A model generated the notes under the pieces. That model ran no database searches and was not told the DNA's origin. It saw only the letters and a list, made by a program, of their open reading frames with translations. From NCBI GenBank assembly GCA_003158755.1, contig PMLF01000290.1, positions 1 through 6,625 of the forward strand: DNA of 6,625 nucleotides, written 5' to 3'. The first letter of the stretch is position 1; each line of letters begins with the position of its first letter. The DNA comes from Elusimicrobiota bacterium (GTDB taxonomy: Bacteria; Elusimicrobiota; Elusimicrobia; FEN-1173). The position numbers and the translations under genes are program-made. This document shows positions 1-5,287 of the stretch, in pieces.

Positions 1-1
1 C

Positions 2-1426
2 GGTTCTTGGGTTACCGCGTTATTGGGCGCGGTGATGGGTTTTGTCGTCGGGGTTGTTCCTCACGAGTTGGCCCACTTCTTTTCGATGAAAGGAAAGGCC
101 GGCCTCCGAGTGGACCGCACCGGTGTTTTCGTTAACCGCGAAGACGGAAAGCCTCCCACGTTCCTCCAGTCCCTGGCCGGGCCTCTGACGGGGTTGCTGG
201 CGGGTTCCCTGACGCTGGCGGCCGCCATCCTTTGGCCTCACATGGCGCTGCTCCTCGCGCCGGCGGCCATCGGGGCCATCGGGATGAACCTTTGGTCTCT
301 TTCTCCGTCGGGTGGTGACGGCGCGAAGATTTTTCCCCGAGCGGCGGCTTGGGCCCGCGCGTCGATCCGTCTGAAACTACCGTTCCTCTCCCCCCGGGTC
401 GCCACCGGAACTAGTTTGGGATTGAATCAGGTCGTTTCCGCGAGTCGCCGGGTTGTCGCGGCGGCGGAACTCGCCGCCGGCCCCGAGAGCGTATCCAATG
501 CCGTTTCCCAATTGACTCCTGGGCAAGCCGTTCCGGGTCTTGGACTGCCGGAAGTCAGCGCCGTGGCCGGACCTTCCTTGAACGCCCAATCCCGGCAAGC
601 CGTCGAGCGCATGCGGGCATTTCAAAATCTTGACATGCTGGCGGAATATGCGCTCGTGGGGACGGAAGGCCGTCCCGGGTCCGCAACGATAAATGATTTG
701 GCAATGGCGCAACTCGCCAGTTTCCATTTGGCCGATCCGGCGACGTTGGCCGATCTTAGCGGCAAAGTCGATTCAATCGCGACCGCGTTACGGGGTATTC
801 TTGATGCCCGCCAAGCCACACCCAGCCAATTGCAACGCTTGGCCCTGGCCGTGGGCGCGGTGCCGGAGTTCTCCGATGTCTTGACCGCCGCGGCCGATCA
901 GGTATTGACGGTGGTTCATGAAAATACCACAAAGCCTTGGTCGCCGGAAGCGCGGCAGGCCTTCGCCGCCGTCGTCGCTTTGGGGGCTACCCTCACGGCT
1001 CCGATCGACGTCCAAGTTAATAACGGCGCCCGTTTGGTCGATCTCACCGGAGACGAGGGGAATCTTCCGTCCGCCTCCGTGCTCGCCAGGGTCCGGGCGG
1101 ATACCGAGCTTCGTAGGCCGGTCGTCGTTCGCTCGAGGGACGTCAACGCGTCCCGAGCGGCTTTCGGCGATTTGCAAAGTTCCATTCACTTCATTCAAGC
1201 CGGGGAGCGGGACGAGGCCGTGGATTTGGTCAAGCGGGCCGGGGTCTCCGACCCCAATCGGTACGGTTGGTTCATCGATGGAGCAACCCCCGACCTGGAC
1301 CTGTCGAACCTGAGGAACATCGTGGCCGTCATTCTGAGGGCCATCGGACATATCGAGAAACAAGCCGTGGGCGAGAACGTCGGGAAAACGTTGGACGCGA
1401 TTCATACCCTCGCGGAGAACGCGTAA
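2..1426 (+). CDS. M50 / site-2-protease-like membrane protein with long C-terminal extension (5' end outside window)
   Basis: The frame is open from base 2 to the TAA at 1424-1426, so the N-terminus lies outside the window. A TTG at 23 is a possible start, but it falls inside a hydrophobic segment that begins upstream. Numbering from 23, HELAH (residues 14-18) is a zinc-metalloprotease HExxH motif in a hydrophobic helix. A second M50-type element, LAGPLTG (51-57), and two hydrophobic segments (about 52-70 and 73-90) follow. NLW..SPSGGDG (89-100) resembles the third site-2-protease motif (N..P...DG), with D99 as the likely third zinc ligand. Members of this family cut membrane-embedded substrates. 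Residues about 105-467 form a soluble-looking, Ala-rich and mainly helical extension that I do not recognise; it is much longer than the tail of ordinary M50 proteins. The family call rests on motifs alone, the substrate is unknown, and a non-proteolytic homologue is possible. Confidence 0.68.
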   Translation, partial: GSWVTALLGAVMGFVVGVVPHELAHFFSMKGKAGLRVDRTGVFVNREDGKPPTFLQSLAGPLTGLLAGSLTLAAAILWPHMALLLAPAAIGAIGMNLWSLSPSGGDGAKIFPRAAAWARASIRLKLPFLSPRVATGTSLGLNQVVSASRRVVAAAELAAGPESVSNAVSQLTPGQAVPGLGLPEVSAVAGPSLNAQSRQAVERMRAFQNLDMLAEYALVGTEGRPGSATINDLAMAQLASFHLADPATLADLSGKVDSIATALRGILDARQATPSQLQRLALAVGAVPEFSDVLTAAADQVLTVVHENTTKPWSPEARQAFAAVVALGATLTAPIDVQVNNGARLVDLTGDEGNLPSASVLARVRADTELRRPVVVRSRDVNASRAAFGDLQSSIHFIQAGERDEAVDLVKRAGVSDPNRYGWFIDGATPDLDLSNLRNIVAVILRAIGHIEKQAVGENVGKTLDAIHTLAENA

Positions 1427-1431
1427 AAGGG

Positions 1432-1460
1432 TTGAAGGTCCGCCGGACTTCTGTTAAGAT
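1432..1460 (+). promoter_or_regulatory. Probable sigma70-type promoter of the small membrane protein gene
   Basis: TTGAAG (-35, 1432-1437; 4 of 6 consensus positions) is separated by exactly 17 bp from TAAGAT (-10, 1455-1460; 4 of 6). A TG one base upstream of the -10 box (1452-1453) makes an extended -10. It lies just after the stop codon of the preceding gene and would start transcription near 1467, giving a leader of about 80 nt before the ATG at 1547. The second promoter in the window (4226-4254) has the same -10 hexamer and the same spacing. Confidence 0.5.
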
Positions 1461-1529
1461 ATCGCCAGTTACGGCGCAGTGTTGAACGTCGCCTTCGGGC
1501 GGTGGTAAGGGCCGTGACCGCCAACATTT

Positions 1530-1536
1530 AAGGAGG
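1530..1536 (+). promoter_or_regulatory. Strong Shine-Dalgarno sequence
   Basis: AAGGAGG is a near-perfect anti-16S match ending 10 nt before the ATG at 1547. It fixes the start of the small membrane protein and is by far the best ribosome binding site in the window; nadA, the moaE-like gene and queF lack a comparable one. Confidence 0.8.
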
Positions 1537-1546
1537 GGTTTTCTCC

Positions 1547-1912
1547 ATGCCCAACGCCGGAAGCAGCACTTACTCGCTCGTCATCGTCAGCCTGGGAATT
1601 TTGGGCGTCATCGTTAGCTTCCTGATCACGGATAAAAAGAAATATTACATCGCGCTCGTCTTGTCCTTGTTGGTGGTTTGCATGGGGCTTTTCGGGTTCA
1701 TCGGTTCCAGCATCCAAGGCTGGCGCATGTCCCGCCGGATTTCCAAGCTTCAAGAAACGCAGCGGTTGAACCTGGAAACCTTGCAGGCTCGGCTGCGGGA
1801 CGCCTCGCAACGAGCCAGGGCCAACGCTCCCACCAACGTTAAGGGCGCGCCTGTTCCCGTTCCCGTGACTCCGGCGACCTTGCCGGCGTCCGTCGTCAAA
1901 AAGAAAAGGTAA
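1547..1912 (+). CDS. Small two-helix membrane protein of unknown function, 121 aa
   Basis: I do not recognise a family. The ATG at 1547 is set by the AAGGAGG upstream. Residues about 10-27 and 35-54 are strongly hydrophobic, separated by a short charged linker (TDKKKYY, about 28-34), which predicts two membrane helices in a hairpin. By the positive-inside rule the basic linker should be cytoplasmic. Residues about 58-92 (R/K/E/Q-rich with regular Leu) could form an amphipathic helix or short coiled coil, followed by a Pro/Val/Ala-rich linker and a basic KKKR terminus. The gene stands alone between its own promoter and an intrinsic terminator, so it is probably monocistronic and, given its ribosome binding site, well translated. 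A structural or envelope-associated role would fit, but nothing in the sequence proves one. Confidence 0.7.
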   Translation: MPNAGSSTYSLVIVSLGILGVIVSFLITDKKKYYIALVLSLLVVCMGLFGFIGSSIQGWRMSRRISKLQETQRLNLETLQARLRDASQRARANAPTNVKGAPVPVPVTPATLPASVVKKKR

Positions 1913-1933
1913 CCCTCCCCAGCGTAATTTTGG

Positions 1934-1980
1934 AACCGCCCACCCCCTTTTGATTTCGGGGGTGGGCGGTTTTATTTTTA
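1934..1980 (+). terminator. Intrinsic (rho-independent) terminator after the small membrane protein
   Basis: A perfect 14-bp stem (1934-1947 with 1958-1971, arm AACCGCCCACCCCC) with a 10-nt loop is followed at once by a T-rich tract (1970-1979). It begins 21 nt after the TAA at 1910-1912. The - strand lacks a T tract on the other side, so it should act only on + strand transcription. It separates the small gene from nadA, whose start lies only 12 nt past the T tract. Confidence 0.92.
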
Positions 1981-1992
1981 TAGAATTTACTT

Positions 1993-2925
1993 GTGAAGAC
2001 AGCCCCACCCGCCGATCTCGTCGATGGGATCCTCCGCTTGAAGGAAAAGAGGAACGCCGTCATCCTCGCCCACAATTACCAATTGGGGGAGGTGCAGGAC
2101 GTCGCCGATTTCACCGGCGATTCCTTGGCCCTCACTCAAAAGGCGGCGGCCTCCGACGCGGAGGTCATCGTCTTCTGCGGCGTCCATTTCATGGCGGAGA
2201 CCGCGGCCATCTTGGCGCCGACAAAGAAGGTGCTGATCCCCGACCTGGAAGCCGGCTGCTCTCTGGCCGCCACGGTGGACGTGAGCCAGCTGCGCGACTG
2301 GAAGGCCCGGCATCCCAACGCCGTGGTCGTGGCCTACGTCAACACCACGGCGGCGGTGAAGGCCGAGTCGGATTACTGCTGCACGTCGTCCAACGCCGTG
2401 CAGGTGGTGGAGTCCGTCCCTCCCGACAAGGAAATCCTTTTTATCCCCGACATGTACCTGGGCCGGTACGTGAGGGAAAAGACGAAACGAACGATCCACC
2501 TTTGGCCCGGTTCCTGCCACGTCCATTTCCGCATCCACGACGAGGACATCGAGGCGCAGAAGAAGGCCCACCCGGGCGCCGAGCTTTTGGTCCACCCGGA
2601 ATGCGGGTGCCTGACCTCCGCCCTGAAACACGCCGATTTCGTGGCGTCCACCTCAGGGATGATCCGACGGGCGGCGGAATCTCCGGCGCGGGAATTCCTG
2701 GTCGCCACCGAGACGGGCATCCTCCACGCCATGCGTCGGCAGAACCCGGACAAAGTCTTCCTTCCCGTCGCCGAGTCCGCCGAATGTTCCTTCATGAAGA
2801 AGATCACCTTGGAAAAAGTTCTCTGGTCCCTGGAGGACATGAAGCATCGCGTCACCGTCCCGACGGAAACAGCCGCGAAGGCCCGCCGGGCGATCGACCG
2901 CATGATGGCCGCGGCGGCCGGATGA
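1993..2925 (+). CDS. nadA: Quinolinate synthase NadA
   Basis: NadA condenses iminoaspartate (made by NadB or aspartate dehydrogenase) with dihydroxyacetone phosphate to give quinolinate, in the de novo NAD pathway in the cytoplasm. The 310-residue length suits the compact NadA type. The three pseudo-symmetric domains carry the expected motifs: AHNYQ (26-30), GDS (42-44), FCGVHFMAET (61-70), YVN (115-117), HPECGC (201-206) and ASTSGM (218-223). By alignment from memory with the Thermotoga enzyme, the [4Fe-4S] cluster ligands are C89 (EAGCS), C175 (GSCHVH) and C265 (SAECS). The start is GTG at 1993; it has no Shine-Dalgarno sequence and sits just past a terminator, so translation may be leaderless (TAGAAT at 1981-1986). 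It overlaps the moaE-like gene by 4 bp. No nadB or nadC is visible here. Confidence 0.95.
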   Translation: MKTAPPADLVDGILRLKEKRNAVILAHNYQLGEVQDVADFTGDSLALTQKAAASDAEVIVFCGVHFMAETAAILAPTKKVLIPDLEAGCSLAATVDVSQLRDWKARHPNAVVVAYVNTTAAVKAESDYCCTSSNAVQVVESVPPDKEILFIPDMYLGRYVREKTKRTIHLWPGSCHVHFRIHDEDIEAQKKAHPGAELLVHPECGCLTSALKHADFVASTSGMIRRAAESPAREFLVATETGILHAMRRQNPDKVFLPVAESAECSFMKKITLEKVLWSLEDMKHRVTVPTETAAKARRAIDRMMAAAAG

Positions 2926-3392
2926 ACCGCGACGAATACTTCACCGAATCGCCCATCCCCGTCGAGCCCCTGGAAGAGGGGGTCCGCGGCGAGGAAGGCA
3001 AATCGGTGGTGACGCTCCAGGGCGTCGTCCGCCGCGACCGGGAAGGCGTCGACGAGTTGGACCACGTCGTTTTCGAGGCGGAACTCGCTCGCGCCGTCGA
3101 AGGAATATCCGCCCTCTGCCGGGAGGTGGAGGACCGTTGGGATGGGGCGGTCCTCCTGTTTCGCCACCGGGTGGGCCGCGTGGGCGCGGGGGAAACCAGC
3201 GTGTTCATCGCCGTGACGGCCGCCTGCCGGGAGGACGCCCTCGCCGCCTGCCGGTTTGTCATGGAAAGAGTCCGGGCTTTGCCGGGTTTGCTTCGGCGGG
3301 ACGTTTTCCGCGGCGGCTCCTCCCGCCTCTCCCACGATACCCGCGAAACGTTCCTTTTGTCCGACGATGCTTTTAGTTTGCCTCAGTCATGA
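2922..3392 (+). CDS. moaE: MoaE-like protein (molybdopterin synthase large-subunit family), divergent active site
   Basis: This 156-residue protein has the MoaE fold pattern: the N-terminal strand FTESPIPVEPL, the glycine turn GVVR (34-37), the HRVGRVGAGE block (82-91), VFIAVTAACREDALAAC (94-110) and an RDVF strand end (126-129). True MoaE, with MoaD thiocarboxylate, inserts two sulfurs into cPMP to form molybdopterin. Aligned by eye to E. coli MoaE, the two catalytic lysines (K119, K126) are replaced by R118 and R125, the usual VRNHN is VRRDR, and the C-terminal Trp-containing segment is absent. The protein may therefore be inactive, have altered chemistry or do another job. The ATG at 2922 overlaps the nadA stop (ATGA) with no ribosome binding site, so translational coupling to nadA is likely. 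No moaD or other moa/mog gene is visible here. Confidence 0.8.
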   Translation: MNRDEYFTESPIPVEPLEEGVRGEEGKSVVTLQGVVRRDREGVDELDHVVFEAELARAVEGISALCREVEDRWDGAVLLFRHRVGRVGAGETSVFIAVTAACREDALAACRFVMERVRALPGLLRRDVFRGGSSRLSHDTRETFLLSDDAFSLPQS

Positions 3393-3412
3393 ACTTCTTC
3401 GTTGCGTTTATC

Positions 3413-3541
3413 TCCCTCTCCCACCTTTGGGTGGGAGAGGGTCGGGGTGAGGGGGGAAAAGGTCTTTTCCGTCGGCATCTTTCCATGCCCCCCTCATCCG
3501 CCCCTTCGGGGCACCTTCTCCCACCCGAGGTGGGAGAAGGA
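3413..3541. repeat. Composite palindromic (REP/MITE-like) intergenic repeat, family A
   Basis: Four nested hairpins fill the gap between the moaE-like gene and the HAD gene. A perfect 12-bp stem (3414-3425 / 3430-3441, arm CCCTCTCCCACC) lies at one end and a near-identical perfect 12-bp stem (3514-3525 / 3529-3540, arm CCTTCTCCCACC) at the other. A 9-bp stem TGAGGGGGG / CCCCCCTCA (3448-3456 / 3488-3496) joins the halves, and GCCCC / GGGGC (3500-3504 / 3508-3512) forms a small hairpin. The outermost arms also match as an inverted repeat at 11 of 12 positions, so the unit is an imperfect palindrome of about 127 bp. Such CTCTCCC...GGGAGAG elements are dispersed non-coding repeats in many bacteria. 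It could also act as a terminator or mRNA-stabilising structure after the nadA pair. Confidence 0.85.
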
Positions 3542-3569
3542 ACACATTGATACCTTCGGGCACTTTCTC

Positions 3570-4229
3570 TTGATCTCCCAGCCGCCTTTCGTTTGTCGCG
3601 CCCTTTTGTTCGACCTGGACGGCACCTTGGTCGATACGTTGGACGACCTGGCCGCTTCCGTTAATTTCGTTTTGGGAAAGTTGGGGAAACCGGCCCGCTC
3701 CCGGGAGGAGATCCGGGAGTTCATCGGCGGGGGGGTCCGAAGCCTACTCCGGGACGCGTTGGGGTCGGGATACTCCGGGCCGATCGAAGATGCCGTCGCC
3801 TTATTCGAGCCTCATTATCTGGAACATTGCGCGGACCGGTCGACGCTTTATCCCGGCGTGTTGGACACGTTGGACCGTCTGAGCCGTTCCCACCTCCTAG
3901 CCGTCGTCACCAATAAACCGGAGGCGCCCAGCCGCTTCCTTTTGGAAGGTTTGCGGATCGATGGATATTTCAAAGCATTGATCGGGGGCGATACTCTCGC
4001 GGTGAAAAAACCGGACCCGGCTCCTCTGCGGGAAGCCGCCCGCCGTCTGAAGGTGGCTTCCGCCGATGCCATGATGGTGGGGGACAGCGCGGGAGATATT
4101 CGGGCCGCCCACGACGCCGGGGCCCGCGCCTGCGGAGCGACCTACGGTTACCGTCCCGCCGGGGAGCTGACGGAAGCCGGAGCGGATTTCCTGATCGATC
4201 GGCCCGCCGATCTATTGCGGTTGGTTTGA
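3570..4229 (+). CDS. HAD-superfamily phosphatase, phosphoglycolate phosphatase (Gph/PpaX) type
   Basis: This is a subfamily IA haloacid-dehalogenase phosphatase with a helical C1 cap, probably soluble. Numbering from TTG 3570 (219 aa), motif I is FDLDGTLVDT (14-23; nucleophile D15, acid/base D17), motif II is VVTNK (112-116; T114), motif III is the Lys of KKPDP (146-150) and motif IV is GDSAGD (171-176; D172 and D176 bind Mg2+). The cap region is about residues 24-95. Family members hydrolyse 2-phosphoglycolate, pyrophosphate or other small phosphates, so the substrate cannot be read from sequence. The frame stays open back to 3402, but that part translates the palindromic repeat and is not real coding. 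TTG 3570 gives a normal family length; TTG 3606 is an alternative. No good ribosome binding site is seen. The stop overlaps the -35 box of the tRNA-Cys promoter. Confidence 0.88.
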   Translation: MISQPPFVCRALLFDLDGTLVDTLDDLAASVNFVLGKLGKPARSREEIREFIGGGVRSLLRDALGSGYSGPIEDAVALFEPHYLEHCADRSTLYPGVLDTLDRLSRSHLLAVVTNKPEAPSRFLLEGLRIDGYFKALIGGDTLAVKKPDPAPLREAARRLKVASADAMMVGDSAGDIRAAHDAGARACGATYGYRPAGELTEAGADFLIDRPADLLRLV

Positions 4230-4254
4230 CCCGACGGTGGTGAAATAATAAGAT
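4226..4254 (+). promoter_or_regulatory. Probable sigma70-type promoter of tRNA-Cys and queF
   Basis: TTGACC (-35, 4226-4231; 5 of 6) is followed after exactly 17 bp by TAAGAT (-10, 4249-4254; 4 of 6). The -35 box contains the TGA stop of the HAD gene. Transcription would start near 4261, about 40 nt before the mature tRNA-Cys. The -10 hexamer and spacing match the promoter at 1432-1460, which supports both predictions. Confidence 0.65.
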
Positions 4255-4301
4255 GGTGCCGGTCATTAGGTCCCGGGTGTCGGCCGGGAGTCGGTTTTCT
4301 A

Positions 4302-4378
4302 GGTGCGGTACCCAAGCGGCCTAAGGGGGAAGTCTGCAAAACTTCTATTCGTCGGTTCAAATCCGACCCGCACCTCCA
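4302..4378 (+). tRNA. tRNA-Cys (GCA)
   Basis: A full cloverleaf of 77 nt folds. The acceptor stem is GGTGCGG / CCGCACC (4302-4308 / 4368-4374), the D stem CCC / GGG (4311-4313 / 4325-4327) and the anticodon stem GAAGT / ACTTC (4329-4333 / 4341-4345) with loop CTGCAAA and anticodon GCA at 4336-4338. The T arm is GTCGG-TTCAAAT-CCGAC (4351-4367). The discriminator base is T (4375), the U73 identity element of cysteine tRNAs, and CCA is encoded (4376-4378). queF begins 17 nt downstream. Confidence 0.97.
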
Positions 4379-4395
4379 TTTTTTGGCGCGAAAAA

Positions 4396-4788
4396 ATGAC
4401 GCGTTCTTACACCGAGAACCACGCCGGCGCCGGGTTGAAAGAAAAGCTGCCCGACATTGAATGTTGGGAAAATCAGTTTCCGGGGTATGTGATCGAACTG
4501 GATCATCCGGAGTTCACGTCGGTTTGCCCGAAAACAGGGTTGCCGGATTTCGGGCGGATGCGCATCCGCTACCTTCCCGGGCGCTGGTGTCTGGAAACGA
4601 AGTCCCTCAAGCTTTATTTGAACGCGTACCGCAATTTGGGTATATTCACCGAAAACGTCGTGAACCGCGTCCTGCGCGACGTGGTCCGCTGCGCCAAGCC
4701 CCGGTGGGCCGTCGTGGAAGGCCGGTTCGCCGCCCGAGGGGGCATCGAGGCGGTCATTACGGCGACGTTCGGCCCCGCGCCGAAATAA
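4396..4788 (+). CDS. queF: NADPH-dependent 7-cyano-7-deazaguanine (preQ0) reductase QueF, short type
   Basis: QueF reduces the nitrile of preQ0 to the amine preQ1 with two NADPH, in the queuosine tRNA-modification pathway in the cytoplasm. The 130-residue protein is a unimodular tunnelling-fold QueF. The signature FTSVCPKTGLPDF (40-52) holds catalytic C44, which forms the thioimide with preQ0, and D51. ETKSLK (67-72) is the QueF NADPH-binding motif, and YRNLGIFTEN (78-87) holds the substrate-binding Glu, E86. Where the Bacillus enzyme has His before that Glu, this one has Thr. RGGIE (114-118) is the conserved end block. The frame extends upstream to 4303 only through tRNA-Cys, so ATG 4396 is the start. 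No clear Shine-Dalgarno sequence precedes it. It is probably transcribed with tRNA-Cys from the promoter at 4226; the 17-nt gap leaves no room for a preQ1 riboswitch. Confidence 0.94.
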   Translation: MTRSYTENHAGAGLKEKLPDIECWENQFPGYVIELDHPEFTSVCPKTGLPDFGRMRIRYLPGRWCLETKSLKLYLNAYRNLGIFTENVVNRVLRDVVRCAKPRWAVVEGRFAARGGIEAVITATFGPAPK

Positions 4789-4802
4789 AATTTAGATCCA
4801 AT

Positions 4803-4818
4803 GGCTGTTAGAACAGCC
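4803..4818. repeat. Small hairpin after queF
   Basis: GGCTGTT (4803-4809) and AACAGCC (4812-4818) are a perfect 7-bp inverted repeat separated by 2 nt, starting 15 bp after the queF stop. There is no T tract on either strand, so it is not a standard intrinsic terminator. It may help end or stabilise the queF transcript together with the larger palindrome that follows. Confidence 0.4.
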
Positions 4819-4825
4819 AAAGCTG

Positions 4826-4912
4826 ACCTCCCCCCACCCCTCCTTGCAAAGGAGGGGAGAAAAGCATTCAAAGCCTCTGCCCCCTCCTTTGCAAGGAGGG
4901 GATCGGGGAGGT
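4826..4912. repeat. Composite palindromic (REP/MITE-like) intergenic repeat, family B
   Basis: This is an imperfect palindrome of 87 bp. The outer arms are ACCTCCCC (4826-4833) and GGGGAGGT (4905-4912). Each half carries its own 9-bp hairpin with identical arms CCCCTCCTT / AAGGAGGGG (4837-4845 / 4849-4857 and 4881-4889 / 4893-4901). The sequence differs from repeat A but the nested design is the same. It fills most of the gap between queF and tRNA-Val, where I see no coding sequence. Confidence 0.83.
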
Positions 4913-4944
4913 ATCAAGGTTTAAGTCACTGACATTGAATTTAC

Positions 4945-5021
4945 GCTCGGTTAGCTCAGTTGGTTAGAGTACCTCCTTGACATGGAGGGGGTCACAGGTT
5001 CGAGTCCTGTACCGAGCACCA
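4945..5021 (+). tRNA. tRNA-Val (GAC)
   Basis: A 77-nt cloverleaf folds. The acceptor stem is GCTCGGT / ACCGAGC (4945-4951 / 5011-5017) and the anticodon stem CCTCC / GGAGG (4972-4976 / 4984-4988) with loop TTGACAT and anticodon GAC at 4979-4981. The T arm is ACAGG-TTCGAGT-CCTGT (4994-5010). The discriminator is A (5018) and CCA is encoded (5019-5021). A strong terminator follows 27 nt later. No convincing promoter pair is visible between repeat B and the tRNA, so it may be read from upstream. Confidence 0.97.
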
Positions 5022-5048
5022 TTCCATAGGAATCTAACCCACCAATGA

Positions 5049-5087
5049 GGTCCGGCTCCGAAGAGGAGCCGGGCCTTTTTTCTTTTT
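5049..5087 (+). terminator. Intrinsic terminator after tRNA-Val
   Basis: An 11-bp stem including one G-U pair (5049-5059 / 5065-5075; core CCGGCTCC / GGAGCCGG) with loop GAAGA is followed directly by TTTTTTCTTTTT (5076-5087). It ends the tRNA-Val transcript and possibly the whole tRNA-Cys/queF/tRNA-Val unit. There is no T tract on the opposite side, so it should not stop transcription arriving from the transposase on the - strand. Confidence 0.93.
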
Positions 5088-5287
5088 GGGGCGGAAGTGG
5101 AAGGTCTGATTTTGGCGGGTGGGCGAAAAGACTTTCAAGCGGGGCCGCATGCGATGCGACGCACGTCCCGTGATGGAATATCGCAACTCAGTTCGAATAT
5201 TCGACTGGACGATGCAATGCTTGGAAGCAGTCTCTGCCCTGATTATATGTTGGGTGACAGGTGTTTCGATTTTATGGTTTCAGGTTT
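5088..5287. other. Non-coding stretch between the tRNA-Val terminator and the transposase
   Basis: I see no supportable gene in these 200 bp. Short + strand frames cross it but have no ribosome binding site and run into antisense of the transposase. It probably contains the transposase-distal end of the insertion element and the old target-site junction, but I could not match an inverted repeat to the right side. It holds a perfect 12-bp palindrome TCGAATATTCGA at 5193-5204. Confidence 0.5.

Noticed and set aside
788..1405. 205-aa frame on the - strand
   Set aside because: Antisense shadow of the M50-like gene, with no recognisable protein features.
1950..2921. Long + strand open frame ahead of the moaE-like gene, which could suggest a 480-aa protein
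   Set aside because: It overlaps nadA in another frame, and its translation is Arg/Gly/Pro-rich shadow sequence with no domain. Only the part from ATG 2922 is real.
2373..3335. 320-aa frame on the - strand
   Set aside because: Antisense shadow of nadA and the moaE-like gene, caused by GC-rich codon bias; no motif or ribosome binding site.
4271..4289. Hairpin TCCCGG / CCGGGA followed by TTTTCT before tRNA-Cys, a possible terminator or attenuator
   Set aside because: The stem is only 6 bp, the T run is separated from it by 5 nt, and it lies between a good promoter and the tRNA, where termination would be counterproductive.
4303..4395. Apparent N-terminal extension of queF
   Set aside because: It is a translation of tRNA-Cys; QueF homology begins after ATG 4396.
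4826..4912. Possible CRISPR-like repeat pair
   Set aside because: There are only two hairpin units in inverted arrangement, with no regular spacers and no cas genes.
5088..5160. Possible inverted repeat between ACTTTCAAGCGGG on the left and CGTTTCAAAAGGG (minus strand) at 6605-6617
   Set aside because: Only TTTCAA and GGG agree; this is too weak to call insertion-sequence ends.
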